64,000 bases of DNA from Pseudomonas chlororaphis subsp. aurantiaca (GCF_013466605.1 NZ_CP059162.1:3658001-3722000), one strand, 5' to 3'. Counted from the first letter of the stretch, positions 15,973 to 25,097 are shown. Program-made: numbers and translations. Notes: a model not told the origin generated them from the letters alone.

Positions 15973-16926
15973 TTACAAAATTTTGCCATGCGGAAGATGA
16001 TTGCCAGGGCTGAGAAATTGAGACCCTCGACAATGTTGATAAACGAATTGCCGGAACCATTGTTGCTCAGCTGAGGGTTGGGTACGACTGTGCCAGACGA
16101 CCCAATAACGAAACTGATGTTCAATAAAAGATAGAGGCCGGAAACAGATCTCGGCCTGTTCACTCCATCTGCGTGCAATGTGTTCTGGCAATGTCAGCAG
16201 GGCGTCACTTTGCTGAAGAACGCCCAGAGCAGCTGAATAGTACGGAACCGACAATTTAAGATTACGAGTGAGTTGCTGTTTGCGCAGATAGGCGTCTACA
16301 AAGCCGTCTTTATCGCCGCCAACCGTAATCTTTATATGCGGCCAGGCAAGATAGTCCCGTTGGCTTACGACGGAAAACGAGGCAAGAGGATGGCCCGAAC
16401 GCATACAGCATACGGCAACGTCCTCCCCGATGATGCGACCATGGTAGTCCGCCGGCGTTTCGTCAATCATGCTGGTAATCAGATCGACCCTGCCACTCGA
16501 TAGCCAATCGAAACGGTTGGCCTGCCAAGTGCGAAAATCGATATTGACATCAGGGGCAACGCTGGCAAGGTCTCGTAGCAAGTCAGGAAGAATGTACTGT
16601 GCAACGTAGTCGGACCCAGCCAATATAAAACGCCGATTGCACGTAGCGGGTGAAAAAACAGCAGGTGAACTGATGCTATCGATCCGCTCCAGCAAATTCT
16701 TAAGCGGCTCAAGCAATTGATCCCCGCGTTCCGTCAATGTGTATTCTCGCCCTTGACGAACCAAAAGAGGATCGCCCAGCACCTCACGGAACAGAGCCAG
16801 GTGTCGACTGAGAGTTGATTGGCTGGTACCCAGAATTGTCGCCGCCCGGCTGAGATGAGGCACCTCCAGGATTGTTACCAGCGCCTTCAATTGTGAAATG
16901 CTGAGGTTATCGAAGGCGGGGCTCAT
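15973..16926 (-). CDS. LysR-family transcriptional regulator
   Basis: A 317-residue LysR protein. The N-terminal winged HTH (about residues 7-66) reads SISQLKALVTILEVPHLSRA, then the recognition helix SQSTLSRHLALFREVLG, with the typical LPLLVRQGREYTLTERG-type wing. The effector-binding domain follows to the end. It starts 5 bp after the stop of the B3/B4-domain gene, so the two are co-transcribed. It lies upstream of the permease operon on the same strand and probably controls it in response to an aromatic amino acid or its keto acid; that is inferred from position. Confidence 0.88.
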   Translation of the reverse strand: MSPAFDNLSISQLKALVTILEVPHLSRAATILGTSQSTLSRHLALFREVLGDPLLVRQGREYTLTERGDQLLEPLKNLLERIDSISSPAVFSPATCNRRFILAGSDYVAQYILPDLLRDLASVAPDVNIDFRTWQANRFDWLSSGRVDLITSMIDETPADYHGRIIGEDVAVCCMRSGHPLASFSVVSQRDYLAWPHIKITVGGDKDGFVDAYLRKQQLTRNLKLSVPYYSAALGVLQQSDALLTLPEHIARRWSEQAEICFRPLSFIEHQFRYWVVWHSRTQPSAEQQWFRQFVYQHCRGSQFLSPGNHLPHGKIL

Positions 16927-16931
16927 AGATG

Positions 16932-17651
16932 CTATTCCAGGCTGATACTAATAGACGGATTACCTGCATCCAGTATCGCGTAGCCAACGCACTCCCCACC
17001 ACAGTAGCGACTCACCAAGTGGGTCAAATCAGCAATGGCCGCCCTCACCTCTGCGTTGGTGCTGGGAAGTAGGCCATCGATATCAAAAAATACAAAACTG
17101 GTCTCAGGGAGGGTACGAGTGTCCGCTGCCTGCCGCCATGTCCAGCGGCGGGTGAGGATACGATTGGTTGTCGCCAGGACGATCTCGTCAGGTGAGATGG
17201 GCTCGGGCTCTTTACCGGGTTCCGCAAGAAATCGATCTAGAGGGTTTGCCTTGCGCAACTCTATATTCTGCGAACGGGTGGTAATCGGGTGTACCCCAGC
17301 TGGCAGGACATATCGCAACGAAAGAAGGTTGCCGATATCGACCAATGTATTGATGTCAGGAAGGGAGTCCGGTTTGAGTACACGGCGGCTGAGAGCCTCA
17401 ATGGAGCTTCGATGCTCGGAAGGCTTAGCCCCAAATTGACGATAAGCATCTCGCCACGCTGCAATGTGTGGATGCTCAGCTGGGTTGCCCACGATTTTCT
17501 GTCGCAGGGCTGCCTCGCTATCGCGGAGCTGCTGAGTGACTTCGGGTTGCTGCTTAGTGTTGTCGAGGTTGCGAAAAACAACCACACCACGGCAGTAGTC
17601 AGGGTGAGCCTCGAAAATTCCCGAATGGATGCTGTACGAAAAAACTGTCAC
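16932..17651 (-). CDS. B3/B4 tRNA-binding-domain protein (PheRS beta-like editing domain)
   Basis: A 239-residue protein that starts at GTG 17651 with GGGAG 5-6 nt upstream. It matches stand-alone B3/B4-domain proteins: the helix WRDAYRQFGAKPSEHRSS, then SLPDINTLVDIGNLLSLRY, and the strand with VLATTNRILTRRWTWRQ. In PheRS this domain edits mischarged tyrosine, and free-standing copies are often near amino acid metabolism genes. Here it precedes a LysR regulator and an aromatic amino acid operon, a suggestive pairing. It is probably cytoplasmic. The actual substrate of the free-standing form is unknown. Confidence 0.8.
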   Translation of the reverse strand: MTVFSYSIHSGIFEAHPDYCRGVVVFRNLDNTKQQPEVTQQLRDSEAALRQKIVGNPAEHPHIAAWRDAYRQFGAKPSEHRSSIEALSRRVLKPDSLPDINTLVDIGNLLSLRYVLPAGVHPITTRSQNIELRKANPLDRFLAEPGKEPEPISPDEIVLATTNRILTRRWTWRQAADTRTLPETSFVFFDIDGLLPSTNAEVRAAIADLTHLVSRYCGGECVGYAILDAGNPSISISLE

Positions 17652-17884
17652 AAAAGCTCCCTGTGATCTAGGACATTACCCTTGAATATACTCGCTGGGT
17701 ACGCCGAACACTCGCCCACTTTCTGCAACGCAGCTATTCAGGATTCGAATAGTCGCTCGCGACATCTACGCTTGGGAGCACACCCGTAAGCCCCTGACTA
17801 CAAGTTGTGGGTGATGTGATGTGACTCTACCCAAGCGCAGCCCCCCGCTGCCGATCCTCGATCAACGCCTCGACATCCGATATC

Positions 17885-18808
17885 TTGTCCTTCCGTCGCT
17901 ACTGCGCGTTGCTGGAGCTCTGCCAGCAGAGCTCCAGCAACGCGTTGTTCGGCCTGGAGTATGGGCTCTACCAGGGGATCGATGTCTTTGGCGATATTTT
18001 CTACCTGATCCACAACACCAGGACCGTCGGTGATGCGCTGTTCGAACTGCGGACCCACTACGGGTTTTACAACGGCGCGGCGCAAATCGGCCTGGATGTC
18101 GTCGACGGCATGGCACTCCTCAGCTATCGGGCCGGTGAACAGGCCGTTCCCGGACTGCCCCAGGCAGAAGAGCTGGCCTGTGGTGTCGGCCTGCGGCTGA
18201 TGCGCACCCTGGCAGGTGGAGACTGGCAACCCAAGGCGGTGCTGCTTCGCCACCCTCCCCTTGGCGATGAGTCGGCCTATCGGCGGGCGCTGGGTATTAC
18301 GCCGACGTTCGCCGCAGCCCACACCGGGCTGCTATTCGACGCCTCGGTGCTGGCGCTGCCACTGAGTCTTGCCGATGAAACCCTGCACCAACTGATGGCT
18401 GAACATCTGAGCGGCATGGAGCGCCTGGCCGCGGACGAAATGCCGGGCTACGTCAGACAATTGCTGCGCAACCTGTTGCCCAGCGGTCGGGCCACGATCG
18501 AGCGGGTTGCCGACTGCATGGCGATAAACCCACGCACACTGCAGCGCCGCCTGGCGCAGGAAGGCACCTCCTTCCAGCGACTGCTGGATGAAACCCGCCA
18601 GGGAATGGTGCACAACTACCTGAAAATCCCCTCGATCAGCATGACCCACGTGGCGCAACTGCTCGGCTACGCCGACGTCAGTACCTTTTCCCGAGCATTC
18701 AATCGCTGGTTCGGCATGTCCCCGTTGGAATGCCAGAAGCAGCTGGGGTTACGCAGACAGCCATTTCTGCTTCAGGGCCGCTTGAGTGATCGGCAAAGCC
18801 GACCATGA
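17885..18808 (+). CDS. AraC-family regulator with arabinose-binding-type N-domain
   Basis: The open frame gives 307 residues from TTG 17885, and the frame is open only back to 17825. Homologues usually have about 30 more N-terminal residues, so the 5' end may be eroded, or the start was not found. The PF12625-type domain (FGLEYGLYQGIDVFGDIFYL onward) covers about residues 15-200. Two AraC HTH motifs are clear at the C-terminus: ATIERVADCMAINPRTLQRRL and SMTHVAQLLGYADVSTFSRAF. A 40-bp hairpin lies inside codons 8-20. It is upstream of an SDR gene on the same strand. Confidence 0.8.
   Translation: MSFRRYCALLELCQQSSSNALFGLEYGLYQGIDVFGDIFYLIHNTRTVGDALFELRTHYGFYNGAAQIGLDVVDGMALLSYRAGEQAVPGLPQAEELACGVGLRLMRTLAGGDWQPKAVLLRHPPLGDESAYRRALGITPTFAAAHTGLLFDASVLALPLSLADETLHQLMAEHLSGMERLAADEMPGYVRQLLRNLLPSGRATIERVADCMAINPRTLQRRLAQEGTSFQRLLDETRQGMVHNYLKIPSISMTHVAQLLGYADVSTFSRAFNRWFGMSPLECQKQLGLRRQPFLLQGRLSDRQSRP
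17905..17944. repeat. 19-bp perfect inverted repeat inside the AraC-type gene
   Basis: Arm cgcgttgctggagctctgc (17905-17923), loop CA, and the exact reverse complement at 17926-17944. Such a long uninterrupted dyad in coding DNA would form a very stable hairpin in DNA or mRNA. It lies close to the 5' end of the open frame, where it could affect translation, or it may be the scar of a template switch. Confidence 0.85.
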
Positions 18809-19035
18809 ATATTGCTTTTTAAGTCCAGATGAATTCCACCAGGGGTGGTTTATCGTCACGGCACGCCTCAATAGAGTATCCAGGCAGGGGCGACAGCGGC
18901 TCTCCTGATTATTTCTGGACCCGACATTAATCGCCTCGTATTGCATCGACTGCAGCCATCGCGAATACCACATCCTGGTGATGAACCTGTCCCCTCCCCT
19001 GATCCCGGATGTTGCCGGGTGTTTGGAGCACCGCA

Positions 19036-19758
19036 ATGAAAACTCGTACTTTCCTTATCACCGGTGCCAGCAAGGGTATCGGCCGTGCGCTCGCGAACCA
19101 ATTGTCCCAAGCGGGCCACCATGTGGTCGGCATCGCTCGCAACGGCAACGACCCGCATTTTCCCGGTACCCTTGTTTCCCTCGATCTGGGCGACCGGGAG
19201 CAGACCGGAAAAACGCTGGCGGGGCTGGTTTCACGTTATGCCTTCGATGGTTTGATCAATAACGTTGGCCTGGTGCGCCCGCAGGCACTGGGCGATATAC
19301 AGCTCGACGATTTTGATGAAGTCATGCGGATCAACCTGCATAGCGCCTTGCAGGCAACGCAAGCTTTGCTGCCGGGGATGCGCAATCGAGGTTGGGGAAG
19401 GATCGTCAACCTCTCCAGCCTGACCATCCTGGGGATCCCGCACCGCACCGCCTATGCCGCAGCAAAAGCCGCGCTGGTCAGCTTCACGCGCTCCTGGGCG
19501 TTGGAGCTGGCAACCAGCGGGATCACCGTCAACGCCATTGCTCCAGGCCCCACGGAAACCGAGTTGTTCCGCGCCGGGAATCCGCTCGGCAGCGACGGTG
19601 AAGCACGTTACCTGGCGAGCGTTCCCATGGGCAGGCTCGGTCAGCCGGATGAAATCGCGGCGGCCATCGCCTTCCTGCTATCGGAACAGAGCGGCTTTAT
19701 CACTGGCCAGACATTGTTTGTCGATGGCGGAGCGTCCATTGGCAAATCGACTTTCTAA
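19036..19758 (+). CDS. Short-chain dehydrogenase/reductase (FabG-like)
   Basis: A 240-residue classical SDR. ATG 19036 is chosen for GGAG 8-10 nt upstream; the frame stays open further 5'. The cofactor loop TGASKGIGRALA, the NNVGLVRP motif (normally NNAG), the serine strand RIVNLSSLTILG, catalytic Y-x-x-x-K in TAYAAAKAALV, and the C-terminal FITGQTLFVDGG are all present. NAD(P)-dependent reduction or oxidation of an alcohol/ketone is expected. The AraC-type regulator upstream may control it. The substrate is unknown. Confidence 0.88.
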   Translation: MKTRTFLITGASKGIGRALANQLSQAGHHVVGIARNGNDPHFPGTLVSLDLGDREQTGKTLAGLVSRYAFDGLINNVGLVRPQALGDIQLDDFDEVMRINLHSALQATQALLPGMRNRGWGRIVNLSSLTILGIPHRTAYAAAKAALVSFTRSWALELATSGITVNAIAPGPTETELFRAGNPLGSDGEARYLASVPMGRLGQPDEIAAAIAFLLSEQSGFITGQTLFVDGGASIGKSTF

Positions 19759-20177
19759 CGACAATTCCTGTGGCCGTTCGTAGCTAATAGCCAACGCCTT
19801 ACAGCTCGCACAGCCAAATGCGCACAGACTTTCCGCCGATGCCTGATAGCTTAAGGCCATCCAGCGGCATGCCCCCATAAGCAGGGCTGCTGCGGACAAG
19901 ACATGGAGGTCTGGCAGTCATCGTTCATCGAAGGCTGTTTCTATCAGGGACAAGGATCTGAAGCCGGCGACTACCACCCCATCCTCCATGACCCGACATT
20001 CGCGCCCGCCACTTGCTGGCCTGCAGTGCGCGATATGTGCAGTACGTGCCGGTGCTCTCCCAAACGCCCTGTTCCACGAGGAACAGCGCTGGGGAAAACC
20101 ACCCGGCACAATGGATTCCGGAAACCATTCAATAAACGGGGCGGACTCCGAAAAGCCAGACGAGTAGGAACTTATAT
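19759..20177. other. Intergenic region without a supported gene
   Basis: About 420 bp between the SDR and the cystatin-like gene. Open frames on both strands are unrecognised and lack ribosome binding sites. It may contain a degraded gene, but no homology was visible. Confidence 0.4.
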
Positions 20178-20462
20178 ATGGAGATATATCGTATGTCGGC
20201 TCAAGAGAACTTTGTTGGCGGATGGACTCCTTATCACAAACTGACCCCAAAGGATCAGGAAGTATTCAAAGAAGCCCTGGCCGGGTTCGTGGGTGTGCAG
20301 TACACGCCTGAACTGGTTTCGACCCAGGTCGTCAACGGCACGAACTATCGCTATCAATCGAAAGCGACGCTGCCGGGCTCGTCGGAAAGTTGGCAAGCGG
20401 TAGTGGAAATCTACGCGCCTATCAAAGGCAAGCCACACATCACCCAGATCCACCGGATCTAA
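20178..20462 (+). CDS. Small cystatin-like fold protein
   Basis: 94 residues from ATG 20178 (AGGAA 7 nt upstream) or 89 from ATG 20193 (GGAG 9 nt upstream); both are plausible. The sequence has the cystatin-type signature: N-terminal VGGWTPYH, a helix with LTPKDQEVFKEALAG, the Q-V-V-N-G-T-N-Y-R-Y strand that parallels the Q-x-V-x-G loop of cystatins, and a final strand VVEIYAPIKGKPHI. No signal peptide, so it is probably cytoplasmic. Eukaryotic cystatins inhibit cysteine proteases; the bacterial role is not known. Confidence 0.75.
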   Translation: MEIYRMSAQENFVGGWTPYHKLTPKDQEVFKEALAGFVGVQYTPELVSTQVVNGTNYRYQSKATLPGSSESWQAVVEIYAPIKGKPHITQIHRI

Positions 20463-20475
20463 GCAGGGATCAAAC

Positions 20476-20510
20476 CCATCGGGTCGCGCACCAGTTGTGC
20501 GGCCCGATGG
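20476..20510 (+). terminator. Strong hairpin after the cystatin-like gene
   Basis: CCATCGGG and CCCGATGG form a perfect 8-bp stem whose interior also pairs (GCGCA/TGTGC). It lies 14 bp after the stop. There is no T tract, so it is only a possible terminator or mRNA-stabilising hairpin. Confidence 0.45.
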
Positions 20511-20712
20511 TTCATCGCGACGCTCTCCCTCCTGGCCCTCCTCCTAAGCAACCGCGCCATCCCCCTACCTTGTGCAGTCGCTCCAGCCAGCCAAGCCCCC
20601 CGCTTTTGCGCAATCCTCTGGAATACTTGCCTGATCCTCTGAGCTTGCCGGGTATCGGATAGGAAACCCTTTCCCCCTGGGCTAGAGTTCCGATCACTAG
20701 GAGCCAGCCGCC

Positions 20713-20883
20713 ATGACCCACGCCAGCGCCGGCCAGGCATCGCCCCTGGCACACACCCTCGACACCTCCGCGCATTTTCTCGTTATCTCACCGGGCCTGC
20801 CGGCCAACTCCAATGTGCTTGCGGCCAGCCCGGCGCACGGGGCAGCGGCTTGGCGTACCTGCGCCTTTACCCGCGTTTCTTGA
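20713..20883 (+). CDS. Possible small ORF upstream of iorA
   Basis: A 56-codon frame with AGGAGCC upstream of ATG 20713. The product is alanine- and serine-rich and has no recognisable family. A short hairpin follows directly. It may be a leader, a remnant or chance. The surrounding 490 bp (20463-20956) hold no other supported gene. Confidence 0.25.
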   Translation: MTHASAGQASPLAHTLDTSAHFLVISPGLPANSNVLAASPAHGAAAWRTCAFTRVS

Positions 20884-20887
20884 CCAA

Positions 20888-20909
20888 GGAGGCGCCTCGT
20901 AGCGCCTCC
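20888..20909 (+). other. Hairpin GGAGGCGC-CTCGTA-GCGCCTCC upstream of iorA
   Basis: A perfect 8-bp stem with a 6-nt loop, 47 bp before the iorA start. An A-rich rather than T-rich run follows on the plus strand, so a terminator reading is weak. It may sit in the iorA 5' leader. Confidence 0.4.
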
Positions 20910-20956
20910 CTGAAGAAAAAACAACGACACACCAACCGATGATCAGCAGGTGAGCC

Positions 20957-21424
20957 ATGGAACTACGAATCAACCAGAAGACCTATCAGGTCGATGCCGA
21001 CGCCGACACGCCGTTGCTGTGGGTGATCCGCGATGACCTGGGCCTGACCGGTACCAAGTACGGCTGCGGCCTGGCCCAGTGCGGCGCTTGCTCCGTGCTG
21101 GTGGACGGCAACGTGGTGCGCGCCTGCGTCACCCCGGTGGCGGGGGTGGTCGGCCGCGAGGTCACCACCATCGAGGCGATCGAAACGGACGAGGTCGGCA
21201 AGCGCGTGGTGGCCGCCTGGGTCGAGCACCAAGTGGCGCAGTGCGGCTACTGCCAGTCCGGGCAGGTGATGGCGGCCACTGCACTGCTCAAGCACAGCGC
21301 CACGCCCAGTGATGCGCAGATCGATGCGGCGATGGTCAACCTGTGCCGCTGCGGCACCTACAACGCCATCCGTACTGCCGTGCATGACCTTGCCGCACAG
21401 CCTGCCAAGAAGGAAAGCGCCTGA
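20957..21424 (+). CDS. iorA: (2Fe-2S) subunit of molybdenum hydroxylase, isoquinoline 1-oxidoreductase alpha type
   Basis: A 155-residue small subunit. The plant-type [2Fe-2S] cluster is bound by the CGCGLAQCGACSVLVDGN region, and the second cluster by CGYCQSGQVMAATALL and NLCRCGTYNAIR, as in CoxS/IorA. It passes electrons from the Mo-cofactor subunit to the cytochrome encoded downstream. Its stop overlaps the iorB start (TGATG). The paralogue family also includes aldehyde dehydrogenase small subunits, so the substrate may be an aldehyde or N-heterocycle. Confidence 0.85.
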   Translation: MELRINQKTYQVDADADTPLLWVIRDDLGLTGTKYGCGLAQCGACSVLVDGNVVRACVTPVAGVVGREVTTIEAIETDEVGKRVVAAWVEHQVAQCGYCQSGQVMAATALLKHSATPSDAQIDAAMVNLCRCGTYNAIRTAVHDLAAQPAKKESA

Positions 21425-23673
21425 TGAACAAGCCCATCGACTCCGCTGAAGACCTCCCGGGCCTGCCGCTCGACGAGCCAATCAACCTGTCCCGCCGGCG
21501 CTTTCTGACCGGTACTGCCGTAGGTGCACTGGTACTCGGTTTCGGCCTGCCGCTTGGCTCGGCCCGGGTTCTGGCCGCCACGGCGACCGCCGCGGAACGC
21601 GGGACCAAGGTCCCGGCATTTCTCGAGATTCGCCCGGACGGCACCGTGTGCCTGCTCAGCCCCTTCATGGAAGGCGGACAAGGCACCCACACCGCCATGG
21701 CCCAGATCGTCGGCGAAGAGCTGGATGCCGATCCCGCCACCTTCCTGGTCGAGAGCGCGCCGCCTGGCGAAGCCTACGTGGTGATGGAGAACGGTATGCG
21801 CATCACCGGCGGCAGCATGTCGGTACGCATGAGCTACCCGACCATGCGCCGCCTGGGCGCCCTCGCCCGCACCATGCTGCTGCAGGCCGGCGCCGAACAG
21901 CTGGGCGTCCCGGTGGCCGAGCTGTCTACCGAGCCTGGCCGGGTGCTGCATGCCGCTTCCGGTCGCTCGCTGGGCTACGGTGAGTTGGCCGGTCGTGCCC
22001 TGGATATGCCGGTGCCCGACCCGGCCAGCATCACCCTGCGCGACCCGAGCCAGTTCCGCTGGATCGGCAAGCCGGTGCGGCGCGTCGATGCCTATGAAAA
22101 ATCCACCGGCAAGGCGCTGTACAGCATCGACCTGAAGGTCGACGGCATGCTCCACGCCGCCGTGCAGCACGCGCCGCGCCTGGGCATGACCGTGGGCAGC
22201 CTGCGCAACGAGGCGCAGGTCAAGGCCATGAAAGGTGTGCACTCCGTTCACCAGTTGCCCGGCGCGGTGGCGGTGGTCGCCGAACGCTGGTGGCACGCCA
22301 AACGCGCGGTGGAAACCATCCAGGTCGACTGGCTGGAAGCGGCGGCCGATTCGAAGGTGCGGACGATGCCCGCCGGTTTCTCCAGCGATGCGTTCCGCGA
22401 TTTTCTCGCTGCCCAGCAAGGCCCGGCTCGCGACGACGAGAACGAAGGCGATGTGGTCGCCGCCCTGGCCAGCGCCAAGACCCGGGTCGAAGCCACCTAC
22501 CACAACCAGTACCTCAACCACGCCCAGCTGGAGCCGCCTTCGGCCCTGGCGCGCTTCAATCCCGACGGTTCGCTCGAGGTCTGGCTGCCCAACCAGGCGC
22601 CGGACATGTTCCGCGACGACATCGCCAGGCGCACCGGCCTTGCCCCCGCGCAAATCACCCTGCACTCGCCGCTGCTGGGCGGTTTTTTCGGCCGGCATTT
22701 CCTCTATGACTCGGCCAATCCCTACCCACAGGCCATCGCCCTGGCCAAGGCCGTCGGCCGTCCGGTCAAGCTGATCTGGAGTCGCGAGGAAGAGTTCGTG
22801 CGCGATGCGCTACGCCCTGTCGCCGTGGTCAAGTTCCGCGCCGCGCTGGACGCCGAAGGTTTGCCGGTGGCGATCGAAGCGGTGAGCGCCACCGAAGGCC
22901 CCACCGAAGCCATCGCCGGCAAGCAGGGCGAAAAACTCGACCCCACGGCCCTCGAAGGGCTGTCGGGCAAGTCCTACGCGATTGCCAACAAGCGCATCGC
23001 GCAAATCTACGTCAAGGGGCCGGTGATGCTCGGCTACTGGCGTTCGGTGGGCAACTCGCTCAACGATTTCTTCTACGAAGCCTTCCTCGACGAACTGGCA
23101 GACAAAGGCGGCCGCGATCCGTACGAGCTACGCCAGCACCTGCTGCGCGACAACCCGCGCCTGACCACACTGTTGCAGGCGGTGGGCGAACTGTCCGGCG
23201 GCTGGAAGCGTGGCCCGTTCACCGCCGAGGACGGCACTCGACGCGCCCGCGGCGTGGCCATGGCCTCGCCGTTCGGCTCGCACACGGCGGTAATCGCCGA
23301 GGTCTCGATCGAAGGCGGCCAGGTCAAGGTCCACGACATCTGGCAGGCCATCGACCCGGGGAGCATCGTCAATCCGGCGATCGTCAAGGCGCAGGTCAAT
23401 GGCGCCGTGGCCCTGGGGTTGTCCCAGGCGCTGGTGGAAGAAGCGGTCTACGTCAACGGCAAGCCACGGGCGCGCAACTACGACCTGTACCCGATCCTGC
23501 CGCCTTCACGCATGGCGCGGGTGCATGTACGGATTGTCGAGAGTGGCGAAAAGATGGGCGGCATCGGCGAGCCCCCGCTCCCCGCGGTGGCGCCGGCGGT
23601 GGCCAACGCGGTGGCGCGGCTGACCGGCCAGCGCATCCGTAGCCTGCCATTGAGCCGATACACCTTCAGCTAA
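21424..23673 (+). CDS. iorB: Mo-cofactor-binding large subunit, isoquinoline 1-oxidoreductase beta type, Tat-exported
   Basis: A 749-residue xanthine-oxidase-family subunit. The N-terminus carries a twin-arginine signal (SRRRFLTGTAVGALVLGFGL), so the folded enzyme is moved to the periplasm. The molybdopterin-binding stretches include MEGGQGTHTAMAQIVGEEL, GGFFGRHF and the late KMGGIGEPPLPAVAPAVANA. The final glutamate region is in the place of the catalytic Glu. Together with IorA and the cytochrome it forms a periplasmic dehydrogenase that feeds electrons to the respiratory chain. The physiological substrate cannot be read from sequence. Confidence 0.88.
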   Translation: MNKPIDSAEDLPGLPLDEPINLSRRRFLTGTAVGALVLGFGLPLGSARVLAATATAAERGTKVPAFLEIRPDGTVCLLSPFMEGGQGTHTAMAQIVGEELDADPATFLVESAPPGEAYVVMENGMRITGGSMSVRMSYPTMRRLGALARTMLLQAGAEQLGVPVAELSTEPGRVLHAASGRSLGYGELAGRALDMPVPDPASITLRDPSQFRWIGKPVRRVDAYEKSTGKALYSIDLKVDGMLHAAVQHAPRLGMTVGSLRNEAQVKAMKGVHSVHQLPGAVAVVAERWWHAKRAVETIQVDWLEAAADSKVRTMPAGFSSDAFRDFLAAQQGPARDDENEGDVVAALASAKTRVEATYHNQYLNHAQLEPPSALARFNPDGSLEVWLPNQAPDMFRDDIARRTGLAPAQITLHSPLLGGFFGRHFLYDSANPYPQAIALAKAVGRPVKLIWSREEEFVRDALRPVAVVKFRAALDAEGLPVAIEAVSATEGPTEAIAGKQGEKLDPTALEGLSGKSYAIANKRIAQIYVKGPVMLGYWRSVGNSLNDFFYEAFLDELADKGGRDPYELRQHLLRDNPRLTTLLQAVGELSGGWKRGPFTAEDGTRRARGVAMASPFGSHTAVIAEVSIEGGQVKVHDIWQAIDPGSIVNPAIVKAQVNGAVALGLSQALVEEAVYVNGKPRARNYDLYPILPPSRMARVHVRIVESGEKMGGIGEPPLPAVAPAVANAVARLTGQRIRSLPLSRYTFS

Positions 23674-23688
23674 CGACAAGGACTGCCC

Positions 23689-25041
23689 ATGAATAACAGC
23701 CGATTCGCAAGAACCGCAGGCTGGCTGGCCTTGCCGTGCCTGGTCGCGGCAGGCCTGCTGGCCTGGTATGTGACCCGCCAGCCCGCCTCGCCCTTCGAGC
23801 AGGAACAGGCCGCGGCGGCCAGCTTCGACCCCGCCCTGGTGAGCCGCGGCGAGTACGTCGCCCGGGTCAGCGACTGCGTGGCTTGCCACAGCCTGCCGGG
23901 CAAGGCGCCGTTCGCTGGCGGCCTGGCAATGGCCACGCCGCTGGGGGCCATCCACGCCACCAACGTCACCCCCGACCGGGACGCCGGCATCGGCGCCTAC
24001 AGCCTGGCCGACTTCGACCGCGCCGTACGCCATGGCGTCGCCCCGGGCGGCCGGCGGCTCTACCCGGCCATGCCCTACCCGTCCTACGTCAAGCTCAGCG
24101 ACGATGACATGCGCGCGCTGTACGCGTTCTTCATGAAAGGCGTGCAACCGGACAGCCAGCCGAATGTCCCCAGCGCTATCCCCTGGCCGCTCAATATGCG
24201 CTGGCCCATCGCGCTGTGGAACGGCCTGTTCGCCCCGACCACGCCCTACGCGGCCAAGCCCGCCGAGGATGCGCTGTGGAACCGCGGCGCCTACATCGTC
24301 CAGGGGCCGGGCCACTGCGGCAGTTGCCACACCCCGCGCGGCCTGGCGTTCAATGAGAAGGCCCTGGACGAATCCGGCGCGCCGTTCCTCGCCGGCGCCC
24401 TGCTCGACGGCTGGTACGCACCGAGCCTGCGCCAGGATACCAATACCGGTTTGGGGCGCTGGAGCGAGCCGGAGATCGTGCAGTTCCTCAAGACCGGGCG
24501 CAACAAGCATGCAGTGGTCTACGGCTCGATGACCGAGGCGTTCAACAACTCCACCCAGTTCATGGCCGACGAGGACCTGGCCGCGATCGCCCGCTACCTC
24601 AAGTCGCTGCCCGGCGATCCGCAGCGCGACGGTACGCCCTGGCAGTACCAGGCGGTGTCCGCCGCCACCCGTCCGGACAGCCCCGGAGCCCACACCTACG
24701 TGACCCGCTGCGCCTCCTGCCATGGCCTGGACGGCCAGGGCCAGGCCGAGTGGATGCCGCCTTTGGCGGGAGCTACTTCAGCCCTGGCCAAGGAGAACGC
24801 ATCGGCGATCAACATCACCCTCAACGGCTCGCTGCGCGTGGTCGCCGCCGGCGTACCGGATGCCTACCGCATGCCGGCCTTTCGCGAGCAGTTGTCGGAC
24901 CGGGAAATCGCCGAGGTCCTGACCTTCGTGCGCGGCACCTGGGGGAACCAGGGTGGCGCGGTCGATGCGCAAGCGGTCGGCAAGCTGCGCGGACATACCG
25001 ACCCGGCCAGCAGCAGCCCGATCATCCTGCACATGCGCTGA
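23689..25041 (+). CDS. Membrane-anchored triheme cytochrome c (AdhB-like)
   Basis: A 450-residue protein with an N-terminal membrane/signal helix and three C-x-x-C-H heme sites: CVACH, CGSCH and CASCH. Each lies in a separate cytochrome c domain. It resembles the cytochrome subunits of alcohol and aldehyde dehydrogenases. It starts 15 bp after iorB and is the likely electron acceptor of the IorAB complex, passing electrons to quinone or terminal oxidases in the inner membrane. Confidence 0.88.
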   Translation: MNNSRFARTAGWLALPCLVAAGLLAWYVTRQPASPFEQEQAAAASFDPALVSRGEYVARVSDCVACHSLPGKAPFAGGLAMATPLGAIHATNVTPDRDAGIGAYSLADFDRAVRHGVAPGGRRLYPAMPYPSYVKLSDDDMRALYAFFMKGVQPDSQPNVPSAIPWPLNMRWPIALWNGLFAPTTPYAAKPAEDALWNRGAYIVQGPGHCGSCHTPRGLAFNEKALDESGAPFLAGALLDGWYAPSLRQDTNTGLGRWSEPEIVQFLKTGRNKHAVVYGSMTEAFNNSTQFMADEDLAAIARYLKSLPGDPQRDGTPWQYQAVSAATRPDSPGAHTYVTRCASCHGLDGQGQAEWMPPLAGATSALAKENASAINITLNGSLRVVAAGVPDAYRMPAFREQLSDREIAEVLTFVRGTWGNQGGAVDAQAVGKLRGHTDPASSSPIILHMR

Positions 25042-25046
25042 AAGCA

Positions 25047-25097
25047 GGGGCTCGCAGGCAATCCCCCTCCACCCGGATCGGGTTTGCCGGCAGCCCC
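25047..25097 (+). repeat. Imperfect long hairpin between the cytochrome and xdhC
   Basis: GGGGCT...GGCAA pairs with TTGCC...AGCCCC across about 50 nt. It lies 5 nt after the cytochrome stop, so it may attenuate or protect the mRNA, or be a REP-type intergenic repeat. Confidence 0.4.

Noticed and set aside
21358..22698. 446-codon minus-strand frame opposite iorB
   Set aside because: High-GC antisense shadow; the plus strand encodes a clear Mo-hydroxylase subunit.
23506..24723. 405-codon minus-strand frame opposite the triheme cytochrome
   Set aside because: Shadow of the cytochrome gene with three C-x-x-C-H motifs.
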